Origin: an uncultured Alphaproteobacteria bacterium
GTDB taxonomy: Bacteria > Pseudomonadota > Alphaproteobacteria > RF32 > CAG-239
Assembly (NCBI GenBank): GCA_944391615.1
Contig: CALXUE010000001.1
Location: 62,001 to 126,000 of the forward strand
DNA: 64,000 nt
Reading direction: 5' to 3'
The notes beneath the pieces were generated by a model. The model saw only the letters and a list, made by a program, of their open reading frames with translations. It did no database searches and was not told where the DNA came from. The position numbers and the translations under genes were made by a program. Positions 1 to 8,578 of the stretch are shown one piece after another. Position 1 is the stretch's first letter. The number at the start of each line of letters is the position of its first letter.

Positions 1-1169
1 AATTTTTCAGCATATTTTTTCAACAAAGGTAATTTTTCATCAAACAAGGCTCTGAGCTGTTCATCTGATTTATGAGAAAAATCCAATTCAGAAGCAATTT
101 CAGGAAAGTTTTTTTGATAAAACGCCAACGTTGACTTTAAATCACCGATAACAGTTCTTGTACCTTTACCATAATCCAAATCAATATTCCGCACAAGCAA
201 CCTCGGAGCGTAAAGATAAGGGCAATTAAAAACGCCATCAACATTATATTTAGCCATAAACAATTTTTGCATCATATAACCATCACGCGCCACAAAAGCC
301 ACATTTTTCAATTTTTTGGATTGCAACACATCATGCACAAAATCCACAAAGAAGTTAAGAACAAAAGCCCATGACATAGAAAATATTTTCTGATGTAACC
401 CCAAGCCATCCCAAAATCCGTCTTTATAAAGCAGAGCCATAACCCCTAGTTGATAAGAGGCTTGATAACGAGCAATAACATTTTTCTTATTATTTTTCTT
501 AACATTTTTCCAAAATTCATAAGCAAAAGTAAACCTTTTATCTTTCCAAAAATCCGCCATCAAATTCGGATAAGCCCAAGCATCTAAGCCTTTATTTTGA
601 GCCTGAGCAATATCTGAATGCAAATTATCGCCGATATGCAGCCACTTGCATTGAGGTTCAATTTTCAATTTTTCACGCACAACATCAAAAAGTTTTCCGC
701 TTCTTTTAGTAACCCCCTCTTCGGCAGAAACAAAAATCTCATCAAAACCATCCACGCCGTTTTTAGCAAGCAGCTTTACCAAAAAATCTTTGCTAAAATA
801 CATATCAGAAATAATAATCACCCGTTTTTTCTGAGATTTAGCCTCATTGAAAGCTCGCACCATTTCCGAGTTAGGCGTAACAAAGTCAAGCTCAGCCTTT
901 TCCTCCACACTTTGCATAAATTGCCACTTTTGTGGTAAAAGCGCATACATTTGTGCCAACAAAACATCTTCTTTAGCATTTTCGGCACGCAATTTTTTTG
1001 CCGCATCTTTGCGCGCCCGATACCAACCAATCACATCATATTTAACTTCTAGATATCTAAGTAAATCATCACCGGAAACAAAAGGCCGAAAAAGTAATGT
1101 ATCAAAAACATCAAAAGACACAACATCATAAAGAGAGAAATCAAATTGATTATTATTTAACTTGAGCAT
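1..1169 (-). CDS. HAD-superfamily hydrolase-like protein, C-terminus cut by window edge
   Basis: The frame is open from ATG at 1169 to the left edge with no stop, so about 389 residues are present and the C-terminus is missing. A GGAGGT site lies 4 bases before the start. Near the N-terminus is SFDVFDTLLF, HAD motif I (DxD), then VIIISDMYFS (motif II) around residue 120 and HIGDNLHSDI (motif IV acidic pair) around residue 180. This is the layout of the COG5610-type HAD proteins often found beside surface-polysaccharide genes. The rest (residues 200-389) is a long helical extension rich in aromatic and Lys residues, of unknown role. Substrate cannot be told from sequence. It is divergent from the rpmH operon and has its own start region. 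Confidence 0.8.
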   Translation of the reverse strand, partial: MLKLNNNQFDFSLYDVVSFDVFDTLLFRPFVSGDDLLRYLEVKYDVIGWYRARKDAAKKLRAENAKEDVLLAQMYALLPQKWQFMQSVEEKAELDFVTPNSEMVRAFNEAKSQKKRVIIISDMYFSKDFLVKLLAKNGVDGFDEIFVSAEEGVTKRSGKLFDVVREKLKIEPQCKWLHIGDNLHSDIAQAQNKGLDAWAYPNLMADFWKDKRFTFAYEFWKNVKKNNKKNVIARYQASYQLGVMALLYKDGFWDGLGLHQKIFSMSWAFVLNFFVDFVHDVLQSKKLKNVAFVARDGYMMQKLFMAKYNVDGVFNCPYLYAPRLLVRNIDLDYGKGTRTVIGDLKSTLAFYQKNFPEIASELDFSHKSDEQLRALFDEKLPLLKKYAEK

Positions 1170-1247
1170 TGCCACCTCCATAAATACTATATTAACAAAT
1201 CAAGAGGCAAGCAAGTTTTTAAACAACCTTTTCCGATAATTTTTCAC

Positions 1248-1276
1248 TTGACAAAACCAAGGCTTAACACTATAAA
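1248..1276 (+). promoter_or_regulatory. sigma70-type promoter of the rpmH operon
   Basis: TTGACA at 1248-1253 and TATAAA at 1271-1276 with a 17-base spacer, a near-consensus promoter. It gives an rpmH leader of about 85 nt. Confidence 0.75.
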
Positions 1277-1288
1277 AAAGGAGATTCC

Positions 1289-1347
1289 GAGGCTCAGGCA
1301 CATAGCCTGAACTTAACTAATAATAATAACCAGAGGCAGACAGCCTC
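1289..1347 (+). promoter_or_regulatory. rpmH leader with competing hairpins
   Basis: Two small stem-loops lie in the leader: TCAGGC-ACATA-GCCTGA (1294-1310) and GAGGC-AGACA-GCCTC (1333-1347). A second GAGGC at 1289-1293 could instead pair with GCCTC at 1343-1347, so the two local stems could be replaced by one long-range stem. A regulatory role, for example control of L34 expression, is inference. No stem is followed by a T-run, so it does not look like a terminator. Confidence 0.35.
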
Positions 1348-1368
1348 ACATTTAACCGGAGAAATGAA

Positions 1369-1503
1369 ATGAAACGTACCTATCAACCAAGTAAATTGGT
1401 CAGAGCACGCCGCCATGGTTTCCGTGCCCGCATGGCAACCAAAAACGGTCGTAAAGTATTGTCAGCTCGTCGCGCTAGAGGACGTGCAAAAATTTCAGCA
1501 TAA
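1369..1503 (+). CDS. rpmH: 50S ribosomal protein bL34
   Basis: Encodes 44 residues starting [20 protein letters not shown], the highly conserved start of bL34, with the usual Arg/Lys-rich C-terminal half ([19 protein letters not shown]). bL34 is a small, very basic protein of the large ribosomal subunit. The start is the ATG at 1369: the ATG five bases upstream meets a stop after one codon, and GGAG lies at the proper distance. It is the first gene of the rpmH-rnpA-yidD-yidC operon, 14 bases before rnpA, which is the standard bacterial order. It is full length. Confidence 0.97.
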   Translation: MKRTYQPSKLVRARRHGFRARMATKNGRKVLSARRARGRAKISA

Positions 1504-1517
1504 AGCTATTTAAGCAT

Positions 1518-1910
1518 ATGGAAATTTTCACGATAAAAAAACGTAAAGAGTTTTTAAGAGTCGCCGGCAAAGGACAGAAGGTGGTAACATCCTCGCTCGT
1601 ATTGCAGGCGGCTCAAAATTTATGTTTGGAAGAAAACAAACGTTTTGTGGGTTACACCACCACAAAAAAAATCGGCAAAGCGCACATTCGCAACCGAGCC
1701 CGCCGCCGTCTAAGAGCTGCGGTAAGACAGGTTTTTCCTTCACTTTCGCAGCCCCAAACAAGTTATGTTTTAATCGGACGCCGCAACACAGCCGATTGCG
1801 CATTCACCAAACTCTGCAAAGATTTAACCTACGCCCTAAAAAAAATACATTCGGCTCCAAATACATCAGCGGAGAAGAACAATGAACAACCGCTTGAAAC
1901 AATTGCTTAA
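1518..1910 (+). CDS. rnpA: ribonuclease P protein component
   Basis: 130 residues. The protein binds RNase P RNA and helps it cut the 5' leader from pre-tRNA. The signature is [21 protein letters not shown] at about residues 51-71, the RNR motif region that contacts RNA, preceded by [12 protein letters not shown], a usual N-terminal start. The C-terminal tail after residue 105 is low in conservation. Length fits the family (110-130). It follows rpmH and its last 29 bases overlap the start of yidD, a common coupling in this operon. Confidence 0.95.
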   Translation: MEIFTIKKRKEFLRVAGKGQKVVTSSLVLQAAQNLCLEENKRFVGYTTTKKIGKAHIRNRARRRLRAAVRQVFPSLSQPQTSYVLIGRRNTADCAFTKLCKDLTYALKKIHSAPNTSAEKNNEQPLETIA

Positions 1911-2136
1911 AAGCATATTTATAGCCCCGATAAGATTTTATCAATATTTTATATCTCCTTTATTTCCGGGCGTGTGCCGTTATCGCCCCACCTGTTCGCA
2001 GTATATGATAGAAGCCATTCAAGTCCACGGCATCATCAAAGGACTTTATTTAGGAATAAAAAGAATACTGCGCTGCCACCCTTGGGGAGGCTCAGGCTAC
2101 GACCCCGTCCCCAAGAAAAAGGAAAATAAGCATTAA
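1882..2136 (+). CDS. yidD: membrane protein insertion efficiency factor YidD
   Basis: 84 residues with the family core [20 protein letters not shown] and [14 protein letters not shown], including conserved cysteines. YidD sits at the inner face of the cytoplasmic membrane by an amphipathic N-terminal helix and assists YidC-dependent insertion. The N-terminal stretch here (residues 8-27) is such a basic/hydrophobic helix. It overlaps rnpA by 29 bases and precedes yidC by 80 bases, as in most Proteobacteria. Confidence 0.95.
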   Translation: MNNRLKQLLKSIFIAPIRFYQYFISPLFPGVCRYRPTCSQYMIEAIQVHGIIKGLYLGIKRILRCHPWGGSGYDPVPKKKENKH

Positions 2137-2216
2137 AAGCTTGCCATTCAAAGAAATATAGATTAAATTCCATAACAGATTTTTATAGATGATTTCAATC
2201 CGAAACGGAGAATTTT

Positions 2217-3890
2217 ATGAACGAAGAACAAACCAATATGAAAGGCCTGATACTGGCCACAATATTATGCGCACTGGTCATTATCATTAGCCGGTACCTG
2301 TTTCCCGTTGCCGAAGTAACAAACACACCGCAGACCACACCATCAACCGAAGTGGCAACACCGGCAGTCCAAGAAGCCGCCACGGAGGCCGAAAAAATAT
2401 ATCCTGTTGAGCAAATCTTAAAACAAAATGCCAGAATCAATATCAACAATAATGATATTGAGGGCACAATCAGAGTTCAAGGTTCCCGTTTTGATGACTT
2501 GATGCTGAAAAAATACAAACAAACTTTAGCCGAAGATTCACCGGAAGTTGAGCTTTTAGCCCCCGGCAAGAGTGCCTCGCCTTACTATGCCGAGTTTGGT
2601 TGGCTCACCACCCAAAAAGGCATCAAAGTTCCGACCGACCAAACATTATGGACGGTTAAAGGTAAGGAATTAACCCCCGACACCCCAATCACTTTGGAAT
2701 GGAACAATGGTCAGGGCCTAAGATTTATAAGAACAATCAGCATTGACAATAATTATATGTTCACAATCAACGACAGCGTTGAAAACAACACCAATCAAAC
2801 CGTCACATTATACCCTTATGGGCTGATTTCCAGAACACCGAGTGAAGAACAAAGCGCAACATCGGTTGTGCATCAAGGAATAACCGGCGTTGTAAACAAC
2901 AATCTGGAAGAAATCAAATTTAATGACTTGGATGAAGGCGAACACGAAAAATTCAAAACAACTGGTGGCTGGGCAGGCTTCTCAGACCGTTATTGGTTCA
3001 GCGCCTTTATTTTAGATAACAACAATGCCCAAACCGTCAAAGCCGGCCGCATCAACAAAGAAACATATCAAGTTGATTATCTTGGTACACCGCTCACCAT
3101 AGCCCAAGGCAGTGTCGGCAGTACGAATGTTCGCTTTTTTGCCGGCGCCAAAGAGATTAAACTTTTGGACAATTACACACGCCAACTAAATATTCCCAAG
3201 TTTGACTTAGCGGTAGATTTTGGCTGGTATTACTTTTTAACCAAACCGTTTTTCTATATTCTGGATTTTCTATATGAAATGATAGGCAACATGGGCTGGG
3301 CAATTTTGCTGTTTGCATTTTTGCTGCGTATTGTCATGTATCCGATTGCCGGCAAATCATATGAGAGTATGTCTAAGATGAAAAAGCTGCAACCAAAAAT
3401 AAAAACCCTGCAGGAAAGATACGGCAACGACAAAATGAAATTGCAGCAAGAAACCATGGAACTCTACCGTAAAGAAAAAATCAATCCGGCAGCAGGCTGC
3501 CTGCCATTATTGATTCAGATTCCGGTATTTTTCTCATTGTATAAAGTTTTAAATATCGCAATAGAGATTCGCCACGCCCCGTTCATCGGCTGGATAAAAG
3601 ACTTATCGGCACCGGACCCGTTAACCTTATCTGTCTGGACTCACTTGCCGATTCCATCAATTTTAGACATTGGCGTATGGCCGATAATCATGGGTATCAC
3701 GATGTACATCCAGCAAAAACTCAATCCGGCACCAACTAATAAGGATCAAGCCAGAGCTTTTACCATGTTGCCAATAATTTTCACCTTTATGTTGGGTCAC
3801 TTTGCCTCCGGATTGGTAATCTACTGGACCTTAACCAATATCTTGTCCCTGATTCAACAAAAGTTGATAATGAAAAAACACGGAATATAA
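2217..3890 (+). CDS. yidC: membrane protein insertase YidC
   Basis: 557 residues, normal for the Gram-negative form. An N-terminal transmembrane helix (about residues 8-28) is followed by a Thr/Glu-rich linker and the large periplasmic beta-supersandwich domain (about 60-330). The conserved five-helix 60KD_IMP domain comes last (about 345-550), with the cytoplasmic coiled-coil loop KMKKLQPKIKTLQERYGNDK and the helix INPAAGCLPLLIQIPVFFSL. YidC inserts and folds inner-membrane proteins alone or with SecYEG. GGAG precedes the ATG. It is 9 bases from engB, so the two are probably co-transcribed. Confidence 0.97.
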   Translation: MNEEQTNMKGLILATILCALVIIISRYLFPVAEVTNTPQTTPSTEVATPAVQEAATEAEKIYPVEQILKQNARININNNDIEGTIRVQGSRFDDLMLKKYKQTLAEDSPEVELLAPGKSASPYYAEFGWLTTQKGIKVPTDQTLWTVKGKELTPDTPITLEWNNGQGLRFIRTISIDNNYMFTINDSVENNTNQTVTLYPYGLISRTPSEEQSATSVVHQGITGVVNNNLEEIKFNDLDEGEHEKFKTTGGWAGFSDRYWFSAFILDNNNAQTVKAGRINKETYQVDYLGTPLTIAQGSVGSTNVRFFAGAKEIKLLDNYTRQLNIPKFDLAVDFGWYYFLTKPFFYILDFLYEMIGNMGWAILLFAFLLRIVMYPIAGKSYESMSKMKKLQPKIKTLQERYGNDKMKLQQETMELYRKEKINPAAGCLPLLIQIPVFFSLYKVLNIAIEIRHAPFIGWIKDLSAPDPLTLSVWTHLPIPSILDIGVWPIIMGITMYIQQKLNPAPTNKDQARAFTMLPIIFTFMLGHFASGLVIYWTLTNILSLIQQKLIMKKHGI

Positions 3891-3899
3891 GGAAAAGAC

Positions 3900-4541
3900 A
3901 TGGAAGCCAACAACGATAAATTGTCCATAGCTCGACTTCAAGCCGCAGATGCGCTGTTCAAAGAGCCGGTTAACTTTGTATTGAGCGTGGCCAATTTATC
4001 GCAGCTTCCAACAACAGACATCGGAGAGGTTGCTTTTTCCGGTCGCTCGAATGTAGGCAAATCAAGCATCATAAACGCCCTGTTTGGGCAAAAGAAACTA
4101 GCCAAAACCTCAAACACACCTGGACGGACACAACAGCTAAATTACTTCAACCTAAATGACAAGATTCACATTGTGGACCTCCCCGGCTACGGCTATGCCG
4201 AAGCACCGGAATCTCAAGTGAGACAATGGCAAAACCTGATATTTGATTATTTGCGCGGCCGCGTACACCTCAAACGAGTCTTTTTACTCATCGATTCAAG
4301 ACACGGCCTAAAAAAAGTCGATAAAGAAATAATGGAAATGCTGGATAAAGCTGCTGTAACTTATCAATTGATTTTGACCAAGGCCGATAAAATCAGCACT
4401 AAAGAATTATCCAAACAGATAGAAGCCCTGCAAACAGAAATTAAAAAGCACGCCGCCGCTTATAATGAAGTGATAGCCACCAGCTCGGCCAAAAACATCG
4501 GCTTGTCAGAGTTGCGTGCCGAAATCGCAGGTTTAATATAA
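3900..4541 (+). CDS. engB: ribosome-biogenesis GTP-binding protein EngB/YsxC
   Basis: 213 residues, a TRAFAC-class small GTPase needed for large-subunit assembly. The G motifs are all visible: G1 GRSNVGKSSI (around residue 48), G2 region TPGRTQQLNYF, G3 DLPGYGYAEA (around 98), G4 LTKADK (around 159) and G5 TSSAK (around 198). It is at the end of the rpmH-yidC run with a 9-base gap, the usual alphaproteobacterial position. Confidence 0.96.
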   Translation: MEANNDKLSIARLQAADALFKEPVNFVLSVANLSQLPTTDIGEVAFSGRSNVGKSSIINALFGQKKLAKTSNTPGRTQQLNYFNLNDKIHIVDLPGYGYAEAPESQVRQWQNLIFDYLRGRVHLKRVFLLIDSRHGLKKVDKEIMEMLDKAAVTYQLILTKADKISTKELSKQIEALQTEIKKHAAAYNEVIATSSAKNIGLSELRAEIAGLI

Positions 4542-4619
4542 ATCTAAAATTTCCATCACTTAAATTTATTCTCAAGCGAAACCTAATCACAAAAATTCAT
4601 CAACAAACAAAATTTATAT

Positions 4620-4648
4620 TTGACAAATTTTTCCAAACGAAATATGGT
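4620..4648 (+). promoter_or_regulatory. promoter of the 4697 small membrane gene
   Basis: TTGACA (4620-4625), 17-base spacer, TATGGT (4643-4648). It shares the extended TTGACAAATTT start with the promoters at 10281 and 22995. Confidence 0.65.
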
Positions 4649-4696
4649 TATATTGAAAAACTTATAACTATACCTATTATTAATCTAAAAAAAACT

Positions 4697-4864
4697 ATGA
4701 ACATGAACAAAGAACTAATCTGTTTTATTGCCGTTACCCTACTGTCAACTGCAATAACGACTTTTTTCAATTTATTTGCAGGAATAGTCGTTGGAATAGC
4801 TTGGTGCATTGGCATATATGAAGTCAGCATTGCCCCATGTGAAAAAACACCAGAGATAGACTAA
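4697..4864 (+). CDS. small hypothetical membrane protein
   Basis: 55 residues starting MNMNKELICFIAVTLLST. Residues 6-43 are almost wholly hydrophobic, enough for one long or two short membrane segments; the tail is acidic (EKTPEID). I do not recognise the family. Support for a real gene is the near-consensus promoter about 50 bases upstream and a terminator directly after the stop, so the unit is monocistronic. There is no Shine-Dalgarno sequence before the ATG; the second ATG (4703) is an alternative start. Confidence 0.5.
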   Translation: MNMNKELICFIAVTLLSTAITTFFNLFAGIVVGIAWCIGIYEVSIAPCEKTPEID

Positions 4865-4872
4865 ACACAAAG

Positions 4873-4921
4873 AAAAGCAGCCGCCTTCTATTTTCAAAAA
4901 GGAAAGCCGCTGCTTTTTTTT
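4873..4921. terminator. bidirectional rho-independent terminator
   Basis: AAAAGCAGC (4873-4881) pairs with GCTGCTTTT near 4909-4917, with further CCTT/AAGG pairing inside the loop, and T-rich runs follow on both strands. It closes the small gene at 4697 on the plus strand and DUF2336 on the minus strand. Confidence 0.75.
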
Positions 4922-4972
4922 ATTTTATGCTTATGCCGCCCCTGCATCAGTTTTCAGAGAACGGCGGTACAT

Positions 4973-6082
4973 TCAATCAATTTTAGAAATCAAATATTCC
5001 ACATCTTTTTTATCAAAATCTTCTTCAGCATTAGCATAAGACAAAATACGCTCAATAACCTTATGCGTAAAGGTCTGAGCATTACTTTTGCGCATATCGA
5101 AACGAATATCTTTAATCACCTTAAGCGCGCTAAACACGGCCGGAAAAAGATTTTTAGGAATAAAGGCCTTACGCAGCAAATTTCTCACCACAAAATCGAC
5201 CTGAGAATTATACAAAATCTTACGCACTTCCGTAATCGGCAAATTAGCCAAATACACCAAAGCATATTCAAAGAACTTCAAATCGCCCATACAAATGGAG
5301 CGCACCACCAAAGACGGGGTCAACTTGTTAGAGCTGTAAAGCTCCCGCACCAGAGCTTCAATTTGTTTATCAGAGCTAAATTCAGCCGAAACCTTAAGAG
5401 TTGCTTTTTCTCTGACTTTTTCAATAATGTCAGAAGCCACATCCACCGGCAAATTATGCTTCAAAATAAGTCTTTTCTGCAAATCTTCAGATAAAGAGTT
5501 CAAAATTTTAGTAATAACGGTAATCGGCAACTCATCCCGATTAACCAAAGTTTCTTTAACTTCATTAACATCTTTATATTTATCGATAATATTCTGAAAA
5601 GTATTTTCGCGAATAGTTGCAGAATTATTAGAAATAAGCGTAACGACCACATCTTGATTGCATTTATTCACAATATAGTCAGACACATCGCCGGACAAAT
5701 TACGTCTCTGCGCCACAGCTTTTTGTTTATCAACATTTTGAGCATTAATAATGCCCAACAAATCCCGATCAGACAACCCCTCATAGTATTTAATAAAAGG
5801 GATAGAGACCGAATTTTCATCATTAATAAGCTTTTGCACCAAATCATGAGGAATATCTTTGCTATTTTTCAAACATTCCGAAAGGATTTGCCGAACCTTA
5901 ATTTCAACATCCACAACCATAAGTCTGAAAATATCTTCAGCCAGCTTACGCTCCGTAAGAGAAATGTCAGGTTGGTTATACAAGACCGACAGTTTGTTAA
6001 CCGTTTCAATTTTATTTTCGGCGGACGGGCTTTGCGCGAGCTTAGCCACATCATCTTGAGATAAAGATTTTACCTTAACCAT
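4973..6082 (-). CDS. DUF2336 family protein
   Basis: 369 residues, almost all alpha-helical, built of repeating units of 30-40 residues (for example LTERKLAEDIFRLMVVDVEI, then RQILSECLKNSKDIPHDLVQ). This is the HEAT-like pattern of DUF2336, a family largely confined to Alphaproteobacteria. Its biochemical role is not established. No signal peptide or membrane helix, so it is probably cytoplasmic and used for protein binding. The ATG at 6082 has AAGGTGG upstream. It lies downstream of the murJ-DUF2333-nfuA-Bax run with a 63-base gap and may be read from it. I am confident about the family and not about function. Confidence 0.75.
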   Translation of the reverse strand: MVKVKSLSQDDVAKLAQSPSAENKIETVNKLSVLYNQPDISLTERKLAEDIFRLMVVDVEIKVRQILSECLKNSKDIPHDLVQKLINDENSVSIPFIKYYEGLSDRDLLGIINAQNVDKQKAVAQRRNLSGDVSDYIVNKCNQDVVVTLISNNSATIRENTFQNIIDKYKDVNEVKETLVNRDELPITVITKILNSLSEDLQKRLILKHNLPVDVASDIIEKVREKATLKVSAEFSSDKQIEALVRELYSSNKLTPSLVVRSICMGDLKFFEYALVYLANLPITEVRKILYNSQVDFVVRNLLRKAFIPKNLFPAVFSALKVIKDIRFDMRKSNAQTFTHKVIERILSYANAEEDFDKKDVEYLISKID

Positions 6083-6145
6083 AACACCACCTTACAATCA
6101 TCTAAATATAATACTATCATATACCAAAACTTATATAAATTTCTG

Positions 6146-7042
6146 TTAATTTTCTGTTACAATTAAATCAGAAGATAAAGAAGCCAATTTATCCACCTCA
6201 TTAAGTTTATAAAACGTAATAATATAGTCCATCAACCCGGCAAAATTTTCAATTTCCGACACAAAAATCAAATAAGGAGCCAAATCTTTGCCCAAAATCG
6301 TATGATGATTTTCAAACTCCAACTGCCGCATATACCGAAACATATCCGTATTAACACCGGAATTAAGAGCCAGAGCAAAACTTTTCATAGAATCATAAAG
6401 GGAATCAAAAACCTTAATCCGGTATGCGGCATTTTTATCATCAAGAGGTTTAAGCCCTTCATCCGTATACCAGTTTAATTCACGATAAAGATTATTCGAA
6501 AGCGGCAAGAAAGGCGCATTGCCCCAATCAGTGTTAATCGCAGCCGCCGCCACAAACACTGAAGGAGGCACGGCATTGACTTTCGACATAAGAACTTCCA
6601 ACAACAAATCATAACGTTTTTGCCCTCTTTCACGCGTAAAAGCATCATATTTTTTGGCAAAATCATCAATCATAAATTTGTCGGTATCATCAAGTTGAGA
6701 TTTAGCATTTTTAAAAATCAAATATTCCAGAACTTGCCGCTCTTTTTTTATTTCTTGATTAATTTTAAGAGCCATGGGCAACAAAATCATCATAAAAAAG
6801 CGCCGTTGCTGCATTTCGGACTTAATTTCGGTATAGCCTTCAGGCCAAGACTTAACAATAATCTCCGGATACTTCCATTCAGGCTTTAGCAAATAATTAT
6901 CATAACCATAAGACTTAAAAATTTTTTCCAATTGTAAAGATGACACTTTTCCCACATCAAGAGCCTCAGCCGGAGCAAAAATTCCCGCAGCCAAACATCC
7001 CAAGATGACAAGAAAAAATAATCTAAGCCTTACAATTTTCAA
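6146..7042 (-). CDS. Bax-like glucosaminidase-fold protein lacking the catalytic Glu
   Basis: 298 residues with an N-terminal signal (MKIVRLRLFFLVILGC..., possible AEA cleavage near residue 27; a lipobox-like ILGC is also present). The C-terminal half follows the Bax/mannosyl-glycoprotein glucosaminidase family: VNAVPPSVFVAAAAINTDWG, then SNNLYRELNWY and YRIKVFDSLYDSMKSFALAL. The family has Glu in the AxxALESxWG helix; here the aligned residue is Asn (AINTDWG), so cleavage of peptidoglycan glycan is doubtful. The start is TTG at 7042: a strong GGAGGTGA lies 7 bases upstream, inside the end of nfuA, which it overlaps by 20 bases. Export to the periplasm is inferred. Confidence 0.75.
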   Translation of the reverse strand: MKIVRLRLFFLVILGCLAAGIFAPAEALDVGKVSSLQLEKIFKSYGYDNYLLKPEWKYPEIIVKSWPEGYTEIKSEMQQRRFFMMILLPMALKINQEIKKERQVLEYLIFKNAKSQLDDTDKFMIDDFAKKYDAFTRERGQKRYDLLLEVLMSKVNAVPPSVFVAAAAINTDWGNAPFLPLSNNLYRELNWYTDEGLKPLDDKNAAYRIKVFDSLYDSMKSFALALNSGVNTDMFRYMRQLEFENHHTILGKDLAPYLIFVSEIENFAGLMDYIITFYKLNEVDKLASLSSDLIVTEN

Positions 7043-7559
7043 CAGCTTTCACCTCCGGCACATAAGACTTCAAAACCTTTTCGACCCCCTCTTTTAAGGT
7101 AACGGCAGCATAAGGGCAACCGGCACAAGCACCTTTCATTTCCACAAAGACAATGCCGTTTTCATATTTCACAAAATCAATATCTCCCTTATCTTGCATC
7201 ACGGCAGGACGGATTCTAGCCTCAATAATACCTTTGATTTTAGCAATAATCTCCTCATCAGAACCATTTTCATCTTCCAGAACGATTTCGGCACCTGTAG
7301 CTAAAAAGTCCATAATTTCCGCCAAGATTAAAGGTTTCAAATCATCCCAAGAAGCCTCGCTGGTTTTCGTAACCGAGAGCATCTCCGGAGAAATAAAAAT
7401 AGATTCCACCCCACCCAAATCAAAAATATTTTCAGCCAACGGCGATTTGCGCAAAGTTTTGGCATCCACAAACTCGGCCTGAGAATTTTTCATCAACTTT
7501 TTATCGGGAAAAAAATTCATCACATTAGCATCGGGAGTATTTTGAGTCTGAATAAACAT
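7023..7559 (-). CDS. nfuA: NfuA/NifU-like iron-sulfur cluster scaffold protein
   Basis: 178 residues. The N-terminal domain (about 1-85) has the Nfu_N pattern FIQTQNTPDANVMNFFPDK and SPLAENIFDLGGVESIFI. The C-terminal NifU domain (about 105-170) carries GACAGCPYAAVTLKEGVEK with the CxxC that binds a 4Fe-4S cluster for transfer to apo-proteins. Domain order and length match alphaproteobacterial and mitochondrial Nfu1 proteins. Start ATG at 7559, 8 bases after the stop of DUF2333, so it belongs to the murJ operon. No A-type degenerate domain of the E. coli NfuA kind is present. Confidence 0.92.
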   Translation of the reverse strand: MFIQTQNTPDANVMNFFPDKKLMKNSQAEFVDAKTLRKSPLAENIFDLGGVESIFISPEMLSVTKTSEASWDDLKPLILAEIMDFLATGAEIVLEDENGSDEEIIAKIKGIIEARIRPAVMQDKGDIDFVKYENGIVFVEMKGACAGCPYAAVTLKEGVEKVLKSYVPEVKAVENCKA

Positions 7560-7567
7560 CTAAAATC

Positions 7568-8578
7568 CTATTTTTCAAAATGATTAAATAAAGAAACCAT
7601 ACCTAAAGCAATTTTTTGTGCTTTAAGAGCAAACAAGGCCAAATAAGCCAAATGGTTCGGCGCAAAAGATTGCGAAAGGCCGGCATTACGCACAAATTTT
7701 GGGTTTAGCTCAACGGCAGCCTCCAAATCAGCCAACAAAGCGGTCCATGGCTGATAAGCGTTATAATTAACAATAACATTTTTATAATCTTCACCCACGC
7801 CCTTTAATAATAACAAATAAGCATAAAGCTTCCCTTGATTATAAAAGAACACATCGTCGGCCTTACCATCCCAAAAATCAGAAGCATGTTCTCTAACCTG
7901 AGTCTGTAATTGTTCAACGGATTTATTCATACTTTGCGCAACATTTTGCAACAAAGCCGCCAAACCTTTTTCGGTCAAAGACAATGGAGGAATTTCGCCA
8001 TCAGCCAAAGACCTGTTAAAATCCACCAATAAATTTCGAGCCTTACGATATTGTCTGGTTGCAGACGGAGCCGGCAACAAGTTATTATCTGGAGCAAACA
8101 TCCACACCGTCCCCGGATAAGCCAAAAGCTCCGAAGCCTTTTTCAAATTTTGATGATAACCAAAATCATCAACGCGGCTCAAACTTAGCGCCACGACCCG
8201 CACGGCATCCATCATACCGAGCTGAAAATTCGGCATATCATCCAAGAAATATGACGGAAAAAAGAACGGCAAATTAGGGGTCCACATTTTATCATTAACC
8301 TCACGATTAATCACAAAGGCCAACGTCTCAACCGCCGCCGACTGCGTTTTATCGAGTGGTTTGACTTCATAATTAGGATTCTTGTCAATATCATGAATAA
8401 AATAAGCCCCGAGCGGATAGTATAATCCCACCACAAACACCAAGGCAATCAATAACAAATGCCACCAAGACTTAATAAAAAAAGTCAAAGTCTGCACAAA
8501 AGATTCATAAACCTTATGAGAGTTTTTAATTCCCATCCACAAAGCGGAAACAAATGATTTTAGTTTATCTTTAACCAT
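7568..8578 (-). CDS. DUF2333 family inner-membrane protein
   Basis: 336 residues with one N-terminal transmembrane helix (about residues 36-55, WWHLLLIALVFVVGLYYPLG) and a periplasmic remainder. The conserved DUF2333 block is visible: HDIDKNPNY, then SAAVETLAFVINREVND, then WTPNLPFFFPSYFLDDMPNF, then the PGTVWMFAP segment. The family is found in Alpha- and Gammaproteobacteria next to envelope genes; its function is unknown. It overlaps the end of murJ by 8 bases and is followed by nfuA, so it is translationally coupled to the lipid II flippase. Confidence 0.82.
   Translation of the reverse strand: MVKDKLKSFVSALWMGIKNSHKVYESFVQTLTFFIKSWWHLLLIALVFVVGLYYPLGAYFIHDIDKNPNYEVKPLDKTQSAAVETLAFVINREVNDKMWTPNLPFFFPSYFLDDMPNFQLGMMDAVRVVALSLSRVDDFGYHQNLKKASELLAYPGTVWMFAPDNNLLPAPSATRQYRKARNLLVDFNRSLADGEIPPLSLTEKGLAALLQNVAQSMNKSVEQLQTQVREHASDFWDGKADDVFFYNQGKLYAYLLLLKGVGEDYKNVIVNYNAYQPWTALLADLEAAVELNPKFVRNAGLSQSFAPNHLAYLALFALKAQKIALGMVSLFNHFEK

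Noticed and set aside
1170-1247. tRNA or small RNA gene upstream of rpmH
   Set aside because: No cloverleaf-like pairing or terminator; the space is explained by two divergent promoter regions.
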